Origin: Thioalkalivibrio sp.
GTDB taxonomy: Bacteria; Pseudomonadota; Gammaproteobacteria; Ectothiorhodospirales; Ectothiorhodospiraceae
DNA length: 11,082 nucleotides
Assembly: GCA_003550945.1 (NCBI GenBank)
Contig: PULL01000281.1
Coordinates: 1-11,082, forward strand
Direction of reading: 5' to 3'
Shown: in pieces, positions 5,981-11,082 of the stretch
How the letters are laid out: the number at the start of each line of letters is the position of its first letter
How positions within the stretch are numbered: the first letter of the stretch is position 1
Notes under the pieces: generated by a model
Told to the model about the DNA's origin: nothing
The model's input: only the letters and a program-made list of their open reading frames with translations
Databases searched by the model: none
Program-made: the position numbers and the translations under genes

Positions 5981-8167
5981 TCAGGCGGCGTCGTGTCCGG
6001 CTTGCGCCGGGATGTCGCAGCGGTTCAGAAGGTCGAAGTATTCGACCGCCTCGAGGATGCCACGCGCGTGCATCGCCTCGGCGAAGTAGATGCGCTCGAA
6101 GCCGCGCAGCTTGTCCAGTTCCGGATGGTGATTGCCCACCACCACCCCCAGCAGGCGGCCGCGCAGCATGTCCTCGTCGTTGCCCGAATCGCCGGCGACC
6201 AGCACCTGCTCGAGCGGAATGCCCCACTTGTCGGCGACGTAACGCACCGCGAGGCCCTTGGAGGCCCGCACCGGCAACACGTCGAGAAACATGTCGTGCG
6301 AGTGGATCACGCGGGCGTGCAGGTCGGCCTGGTACAGCAGGCGCTCCAGCGCAGGCACACCCTCGAACTTCTCCGGGTCCACGAAGAAACTGATCTTGAA
6401 CCGGCGCTGATCCACCTCCGGCTGCAGCGAAAGCCCCGGCTGTTCCAGCAGCAGATCACGCAGCTGCGCGGGCTGCCAGCGGTGGCTGATGTGCTGTTCC
6501 CAACCCTTGTCCGGCGTCGCTTCGGCCCCGTAGTAGATCTCGGCGCCCACAGAGGTGATCCAGAGGTCCGGCGCCGGCACGCCATGCCGGGCGAGCGCCT
6601 CCTGCGCCGAGTCCAGCCGGCGCCCGGTCGCGACGCCAAACGCGACCTGATCGCGGTGTTTGCGTATCCACGCGAGAAAGGCCTTCAGGGCGGCAGGATC
6701 GCCGATCAGCGTGTTGTCGATGTCGGTGAGCACCGCGCGATCCACGTCGGCCAGCCTTCCGGACACCGAACGCTGGTCGCGCCGGGCGCGCTTCACCTCG
6801 CGGCCCAGCTGCTTGATCAGGCGTACGCAACGCGCCGCGTGCCCGTCCCAGGAATAGTGCTCGCGCACACCTTTCAGGCCCTGCTCGGAGAAACGCCGCC
6901 AGAGCTGGCGGTCGCCGAGAATGGTCTCGATCGCGCTCGCGATGCCGGGCGGATCCAGCGGGTCCACCAGTACGCCGTTGTGACAGCGGGACAGGATTTC
7001 CTGTGGCCCCCCGTCGTTCGTTGCGACGATGGGCGCGCCGCTGGCCGCGGCTTCGATCAGGGTCAGCCCGAAGGGTTCGGTGAGCGCCGGGTTCACGAAT
7101 ACGCCGCGGGTGGAGGCGACCAGCCGATAGAGATCCGGCACGTCATCGCTCTGGTGGTGCTTCGGGTAAGCGACCTTGCCATACAGATCGTAGCGGTCGA
7201 TCCGCAGCAGCAGGTCCCTGAGCACCTGCCGGGCCCCCTTGTCGAGATCGCCGATATCGTCGCGGTTGCCGGCCACGATCAGCAGGTTCGCATGCTCACG
7301 CAGCCACTCGCTGCCCGCGTAGGCGTCCACCAGCGCGCGGATGTTCTTGCGCTCGTCGGCGCGGGAAAGTGCCATGATCAGCGGCCGGTCCGGCCTTTCC
7401 AGAAACCGGGTGATGCTGGGCCAGATCCGCGGCTTGCGCTGTCCGCGCTTCGGCGGACGGAAACGGGACAGGTCGGTCCCGGGCGGGATCACGACCATCC
7501 GCGAGGGGTGGTAGTTGTCGTAGGCCGCGTACTGTCCGTCGACCTCCTGCTGGGTGCTGGCGATCACCCGGTGCGCATGCGCCAGCGCCTCCTCCTCGGC
7601 CTGGATGCGCAGCGAGATGTTGTAGCGGCTCTCGATATCCGCCTCCTTCATGCCGTTGGCCAACAGCCGCTCCCGCTTCACCCGCCCCAGGGAGTGCCCG
7701 GTCTGCAGCATCGGCACGCCCAGCAGGTTGGACAGCCGGGTCGCAACGTACCCCGCATCGGCGTAGTGGCCGTGAATCACGTCCGGGAACAGGCCGACGC
7801 GGCGGATGTGGTCGAGCGCGTTATCCGCATAGCAGTCGAGGTGCGGCCAGAGCTTTTCCTTGTGCAGGTAGCGGCGCGGTCCGCAGTCGACGCGCACGAT
7901 CCGCGCACCGTCGCCGAGATCCTCCTCGCGTTCGGCGTAGTCATTGGCGATGCGTACATCCTCGACACGCCGGGTCAGCAGGTCCACGCGGCCCACCTCG
8001 GGATGCCGCGCCAGCGCCCGGGCGAGTTCGACCACGTACAGCGTCTGCCCCCCGGTATCGGCGTCCCGCCCCAGTTCCAGATTGTGTGCCCGGATCAGTC
8101 CGTGAACGCTCACCAGCACGAGGTACAGGCCTTCCCCGGCACGCGCCTTGCTTTGGGTCTTCTTCAT
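5981..8167 (-). CDS. Bifunctional sucrose-phosphate synthase / sucrose-phosphate phosphatase
   Basis: Makes sucrose from UDP-glucose (or another NDP-glucose) and fructose 6-phosphate, then removes the phosphate. In salt-adapted bacteria sucrose serves as an osmolyte. Length 728 residues. GT4 synthase part, about 14-455: GRDADTGGQT (33-42), HGHYADAGY (132-140), TGHSLGRVKRERLL (156-169), SRADERKN (268-275, with Arg269 and Lys274) and the EX7E motif Glu364...Glu372 in TEPFGLTLIEA. HAD phosphatase part, about 475-715: DIDNT with Asp482 and Asp484, ATGRR with Thr514, Lys637, and GDSGND (659-664, with D660 and D664). All four HAD motifs are intact, so both halves look active. I chose the ATG at 8167; a GTG at 8209 would add 14 arginine-rich residues. 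Neither has a good Shine-Dalgarno. No sucrose synthase, fructokinase or transporter gene is adjacent. Confidence 0.93.
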   Translation of the reverse strand: MKKTQSKARAGEGLYLVLVSVHGLIRAHNLELGRDADTGGQTLYVVELARALARHPEVGRVDLLTRRVEDVRIANDYAEREEDLGDGARIVRVDCGPRRYLHKEKLWPHLDCYADNALDHIRRVGLFPDVIHGHYADAGYVATRLSNLLGVPMLQTGHSLGRVKRERLLANGMKEADIESRYNISLRIQAEEEALAHAHRVIASTQQEVDGQYAAYDNYHPSRMVVIPPGTDLSRFRPPKRGQRKPRIWPSITRFLERPDRPLIMALSRADERKNIRALVDAYAGSEWLREHANLLIVAGNRDDIGDLDKGARQVLRDLLLRIDRYDLYGKVAYPKHHQSDDVPDLYRLVASTRGVFVNPALTEPFGLTLIEAAASGAPIVATNDGGPQEILSRCHNGVLVDPLDPPGIASAIETILGDRQLWRRFSEQGLKGVREHYSWDGHAARCVRLIKQLGREVKRARRDQRSVSGRLADVDRAVLTDIDNTLIGDPAALKAFLAWIRKHRDQVAFGVATGRRLDSAQEALARHGVPAPDLWITSVGAEIYYGAEATPDKGWEQHISHRWQPAQLRDLLLEQPGLSLQPEVDQRRFKISFFVDPEKFEGVPALERLLYQADLHARVIHSHDMFLDVLPVRASKGLAVRYVADKWGIPLEQVLVAGDSGNDEDMLRGRLLGVVVGNHHPELDKLRGFERIYFAEAMHARGILEAVEYFDLLNRCDIPAQAGHDAA

Positions 8168-8180
8168 GGTTCTGAACCAT
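8166..8180. promoter_or_regulatory. 15-bp perfect palindrome over the sucrose-phosphate synthase start codon
   Basis: ATGGTTC and GAACCAT are perfect 7-base inverted arms around one central base. The start codon of the minus-strand gene occupies the left edge, where a Shine-Dalgarno would otherwise lie just upstream. A repressor operator is possible, but a palindrome this size is expected roughly once per 11 kb by chance, so only its position is suggestive. Confidence 0.25.
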
Positions 8181-8265
8181 ACACAACCCGCCCGGCCGCG
8201 GCCAGACACAGCCCCGAAACCCCGCCGGCCGCGACGACGATTGCACCGGGTCCCGGGGGGATTTT

Positions 8266-8293
8266 TTGATTCCGGCTGGCGCGCAGGAATACT
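8266..8293 (+). promoter_or_regulatory. Possible sigma70-type promoter for msrB
   Basis: TTGATT (8266-8271) as -35 and AATACT (8288-8293) as -10 are separated by 16 bp, each matching four of six consensus bases. Transcription would begin near 8300, leaving a leader of about 25 nt containing the AGGAGG of msrB. A GC-rich stretch and a TTTTTT run at 8262-8267 lie just upstream. Confidence 0.4.
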
Positions 8294-8324
8294 GCAGACA
8301 CGGAGTCAACACCCAGGAGGTCCC

Positions 8325-8720
8325 ATGTCCCGATCCGACGAGATTTCCGAATCCGAACTGCGGCAGCGGCTGACACCGGAGCAGTACCGGATCGCCCGAG
8401 AAGGCGGCACCGAACCCGCGTTCACTGGGGCCTATCACGCACACAAGGCTACGGGGCTTTATCGCTGCGTGGTTTGCGGCACGGAGCTGTTCCGCTCATC
8501 CGAAAAGTACGATTCCGGGTCCGGCTGGCCAAGCTACACCGCACCGGTTTCGCCCGATTCCGTGAGCGAGCACCGGGACCTCAGCCACGGCATGATCCGC
8601 ACCGAGGTGCGTTGCGGGCGCTGCCAGTCGCATCTGGGGCACGTGTTTCCGGATGGTCCGGCACCGACGGGGCTGCGCTATTGCATCAACTCGGCGGTTC
8701 TGGAGTTCGAGCCGGACTGA
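8325..8720 (+). CDS. msrB: Peptide-methionine (R)-S-oxide reductase
   Basis: Repairs the R form of methionine sulfoxide in proteins, drawing electrons from thioredoxin. A 131-residue single-domain protein without signal peptide, so cytosolic; the length is typical. Zinc-binding pairs: Cys48-x-x-Cys51 in CVVCGTELF and Cys97-x-x-Cys100 in CGRCQSHLGHVF. The catalytic Cys120 is in RYCINSAVLEF, with GSGWPSY (65-71) and His103/His106 around the active site. The only cysteines are these five, so there is no separate resolving cysteine, and direct reduction by thioredoxin is expected as in other one-Cys MsrB. The start at 8325 is fixed by AGGAGG (8315-8320) at 4 nt. It is divergent from the sucrose-phosphate synthase gene (157-bp gap), converges on the RND gene, and stands alone as a unit. 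Confidence 0.96.
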   Translation: MSRSDEISESELRQRLTPEQYRIAREGGTEPAFTGAYHAHKATGLYRCVVCGTELFRSSEKYDSGSGWPSYTAPVSPDSVSEHRDLSHGMIRTEVRCGRCQSHLGHVFPDGPAPTGLRYCINSAVLEFEPD

Positions 8721-8722
8721 CC

Positions 8723-8751
8723 GCCCCCTCCGCAGCCCTCCCGGAGGGGGC
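8723..8751. terminator. Strong GC hairpin between convergent msrB and RND genes
   Basis: GCCCCCTCCG (8723-8732) and CGGAGGGGGC (8742-8751) are perfect 10-bp inverted arms around a 9-nt loop. It begins 3 nt after the msrB stop, and its last base is the final base of the RND stop codon. No T-run follows on either strand, so this may be a Rho-assisted transcript end or an RNA-protecting hairpin serving both genes rather than a classic intrinsic terminator. Confidence 0.5.
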
Positions 8752-11082
8752 TACGAGCCCCTCGTTTCCGTGGCGGTCGCACCGATCTCCCGATCGCGGT
8801 CGACGTCGTCGATGCGGCCGTCCAGACCTTCGATGTGCCGGGTCGTGGCCTGCGGCGACTGCGTGCGCCGGGCCAGCAATGTGTAGGCGGCCGGAATCAC
8901 GAACAGCGTGAACAGCGTCGCGAACAGCACGCCCGAGAACACCGCGACGCCGATCACGAAGCGGGTTTCCGAACCCGGACCCGTGGCCAGGATCAGCGGA
9001 ATCGACCCAGCCACCGTCGTCAGTGCGGTCATCAGCACCGGACGCAGGCGCATGCTGGATGCCTCGACCACCGCACGGCCGAACTCCCGTCCGTGGTCGC
9101 GCAACTGGTTCGCGAACTCGACGATCAGGATACCGTTCTTCGCCGCCAGTCCGATCAGCATCACCATGCCGATCTGGCTGTAGATGTTCAGTGTCTGCCC
9201 GGTGAAATAAAGCCCCAGCAGTGCGCCGACGATCGCGAGCGGCACCGTGAGCATGATCACGAACGGGTGCACGAAGCTCTCGAACTGCGCCGCGAGCACC
9301 AGGTACACGACCAGCAGCGCGAGCACGAACACGAACAGCACCGCCTGCGCCCCCTCGCGCAGTTCCAGGGATTCGCCCTTGTAGTCGATCCGCGCCTCGG
9401 GTGGCAGCACCTCCGCCGCGGCGGCGTCCAGCTCCGCGAGGACCTGACCCAATGTGAAGCCCTCCTGCACCGCAGCGGTCAGTGTCACTGCGCGGGCACG
9501 GTTGTAGCGTTCGAGCGATCCAGCGCCAGCCACCTCCTCGTAGCTGATCAGGCTGGACAGCGGTATCAGCATGCCCCGGTCGGAGCGCACGTAGAGGTTC
9601 GAGATGTCACCGGGTGTGCGACGCTGATCGGACCGCCCTTCGACGATCACGTCGTACTCCTCGCCGCGGTCGATGAAGGTGGTCACGCTGCGCCCGCCGA
9701 GCATCACGTCCAGCGTGCGCCCGACGGTGGTCAGCGACACCCCGAGGTCGGCTGCCCGATCCCGGTCGATGCGCACCGAGATCTGCGGCTGCGTCGGCCG
9801 GTAGTCGAGTTCGAGCCTCGCCAGTCCCGGGATCTGCTCCGCGCGTTCGAGCAGGGTCTCGCCCCATTCGGCGAGTTCATCGTAATCGGGCCCGGCAATC
9901 ACGAACTGAACCGGGGGCCCGACCCGCCCGGCCGACAGCCCCTGGCGCATGATCGCGCGGGCCGTGATGCCGGGAATCTCCGCCAGCGACGCGTTGATCT
10001 CGTCCATCACCTCCCAGGTCGATCGTTCGCGGTCGTTCCAGTGATGCATGATCACGATCACGAAACCGTTGTTCACCACCTCCGGATTGCCGAAGCCACG
10101 CGGGGTGCGCACCATGATCCGGCGCACGTCGCCCTGCTCGGTCAGCGGCAGCAGGCGGCTTTCCACCTGGGCCATGCGCTCGCTCATGTATTCGAAACTT
10201 GCGCCCTCCGGGCCGGTGACCATGATGAAGAACGCGCCCCGGTCCTCGCGCGGGGCGAATTCCTCCGGAATCTCGTTCAGCAGCCACCAGGCGCCCCCGA
10301 GCGCCAGCAGCAGGATCGGCACCACGCCCCAGGCGTGCGGAAGGCTGCGTTCCAGCAGCCGGGCATAGCCGCGCTCCAGGGACCCGAAGCCGCGGCTTAC
10401 GAAACGCGCCATGCCGGTGTCGTCGTCACCCTTGTGCATCAGCCGTCCCGAGAGCACGGGGGCCAGCGTCAGCGCGACGATGCTCGAGAAGACCACCGCG
10501 ATCGCGATCGCGAGCGCGAATTCGGTGAACAGCCGGCCCACGGTGCCACTCAGAAAGGCCAGTGGCACGAACACCGCAACCAGCACCGAGGTCGTCGCAA
10601 CGATCGCGAAGCCAACCTGGCGCGCCCCGCGGTACGCGGCCAGCAGGCCAGGCTCGCCGCGTTCGATGCGCCGGTGGATGTTCTCGAGCATCACGATCGC
10701 ATCGTCGACGACCAGCCCGATCGCCAGCACCAGCGCCAGCAGCGTCAGCAGGTTCACCGAGAACCCGAGCAGGGCGATGCCGATGAAGGCCGCGGTGATC
10801 GCGACCGGCACGGTCACCCCCGGGATCAGCGTCGCCCGCCAGCTGCCGAGGAACAGGTAGATCACCAGCACCACCGCGGCGGTGGCAATCGCCAGCGTGA
10901 TGTAAACCTCGCGGATCGCACCCTCGATGAACACCGAACTGTCGTAGGTGACGACCAGCGAGGTGCCCTCCGGCAACTGCTCCTGCAACTCGGCCGGCGT
11001 GAAGCGGGTCGCGACATCGAGCACGTAGGCATTGGCCTGGCGGATGATCCCCAGCCCCACCATGTCCTCGCCGTTGCCGCGG
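8751..11082 (-). CDS. RND-type efflux pump permease (HAE1/AcrB-like), N-terminus beyond window
   Basis: The inner-membrane proton-driven pump of a tripartite export system for drugs, detergents or other hydrophobic compounds. About 776 residues are visible, and AcrB-type pumps have about 1,030-1,050, so roughly the first 260 lie past the right edge. Counting from the Met at 11063, the proton-relay aspartates are Asp120-Asp121 in GLVVDDAIVMLENI (TM4) and the partner lysine is Lys642 in GLAAKNGILIVEFA (TM10). The large periplasmic loop of the second half spans about 265-580, and the last membrane segments end near 730. A hydrophilic tail of about 40 residues follows, ending TETRGS. All relay residues are intact, so the pump looks functional. 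The usual membrane-fusion partner would be upstream, outside the window; none is downstream, where msrB converges. Substrate unknown. Confidence 0.93.
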   Translation of the reverse strand, partial: RGNGEDMVGLGIIRQANAYVLDVATRFTPAELQEQLPEGTSLVVTYDSSVFIEGAIREVYITLAIATAAVVLVIYLFLGSWRATLIPGVTVPVAITAAFIGIALLGFSVNLLTLLALVLAIGLVVDDAIVMLENIHRRIERGEPGLLAAYRGARQVGFAIVATTSVLVAVFVPLAFLSGTVGRLFTEFALAIAIAVVFSSIVALTLAPVLSGRLMHKGDDDTGMARFVSRGFGSLERGYARLLERSLPHAWGVVPILLLALGGAWWLLNEIPEEFAPREDRGAFFIMVTGPEGASFEYMSERMAQVESRLLPLTEQGDVRRIMVRTPRGFGNPEVVNNGFVIVIMHHWNDRERSTWEVMDEINASLAEIPGITARAIMRQGLSAGRVGPPVQFVIAGPDYDELAEWGETLLERAEQIPGLARLELDYRPTQPQISVRIDRDRAADLGVSLTTVGRTLDVMLGGRSVTTFIDRGEEYDVIVEGRSDQRRTPGDISNLYVRSDRGMLIPLSSLISYEEVAGAGSLERYNRARAVTLTAAVQEGFTLGQVLAELDAAAAEVLPPEARIDYKGESLELREGAQAVLFVFVLALLVVYLVLAAQFESFVHPFVIMLTVPLAIVGALLGLYFTGQTLNIYSQIGMVMLIGLAAKNGILIVEFANQLRDHGREFGRAVVEASSMRLRPVLMTALTTVAGSIPLILATGPGSETRFVIGVAVFSGVLFATLFTLFVIPAAYTLLARRTQSPQATTRHIEGLDGRIDDVDRDREIGATATETRGS

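Noticed and set aside
8250..8267. An intrinsic terminator (CCGGGTCCCGG followed by TTTTTT) in the gap upstream of msrB
   Set aside because: The stem is only four pairs, GGGGA separates it from the T-run, and it lies upstream of both divergent genes, where a terminator has little purpose.
5972..8269. A 765-residue open frame on the plus strand, antisense to the whole sucrose-phosphate synthase gene
   Set aside because: Long open antisense frames are expected in GC-rich genes, where G/C at third positions removes stop codons from the opposite strand. The product has no recognisable domain, while the minus frame shows every GT4 and HAD motif.

Overview
The window is a GC-rich stretch of chromosome (about two thirds G+C by eye) with ten protein genes, two of them cut by the window edges. 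Gene content and order point to a gammaproteobacterium. radC is divergent from coaBC-dut, with argB following, the order known from Pseudomonas and Chromatiales-type genomes. A fused sucrose-phosphate synthase/phosphatase suggests a salt-adapted relative of the Ectothiorhodospiraceae (Thioalkalivibrio/Halorhodospira type). That placement is inference from content; no 16S rRNA or other phylogenetic marker is present.

Layout, left to right. (1) Minus strand, 1-1612: radC is transcribed toward an iron-type alcohol dehydrogenase whose C-terminus lies beyond position 1. (2) A 141-bp divergent gap at 1613-1753 carries a strong palindromic hairpin. (3) Plus strand, 1754-4375: coaBC, dut and argB cover coenzyme A synthesis, dUTP removal and arginine synthesis, and look like one transcription unit. 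(4) A 176-bp convergent gap at 4376-4551 holds a likely intrinsic terminator flanked by short tandem and inverted 'CACGGA' repeats. (5) At 4552-5971 a small periplasmic DUF4124/coiled-coil protein (minus) and a TauE/SafE-type membrane transporter (plus) are transcribed away from each other from start codons that share a single CATG. (6) At 5981-8167 the sucrose-phosphate synthase/phosphatase lies on the minus strand. (7) At 8325-8720 msrB lies on the plus strand with its own promoter-like sequence. (8) From 8751 to the right edge is an RND efflux pump permease (minus) whose N-terminus lies beyond the window.

After argB the strand alternates gene by gene (-, +, -, +, -), so each of these genes is probably its own transcription unit. 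No tRNA, rRNA, CRISPR array, transposase, phage gene or toxin-antitoxin pair was seen, and no gap exceeds 176 bp. The protein-coding content is ordinary and I do not see a new gene system. What deserves a second look is the non-coding structure: the repeat-plus-terminator module at 4398-4505, the hairpin at 1690-1716, and the head-to-head start codons at 5209-5212.
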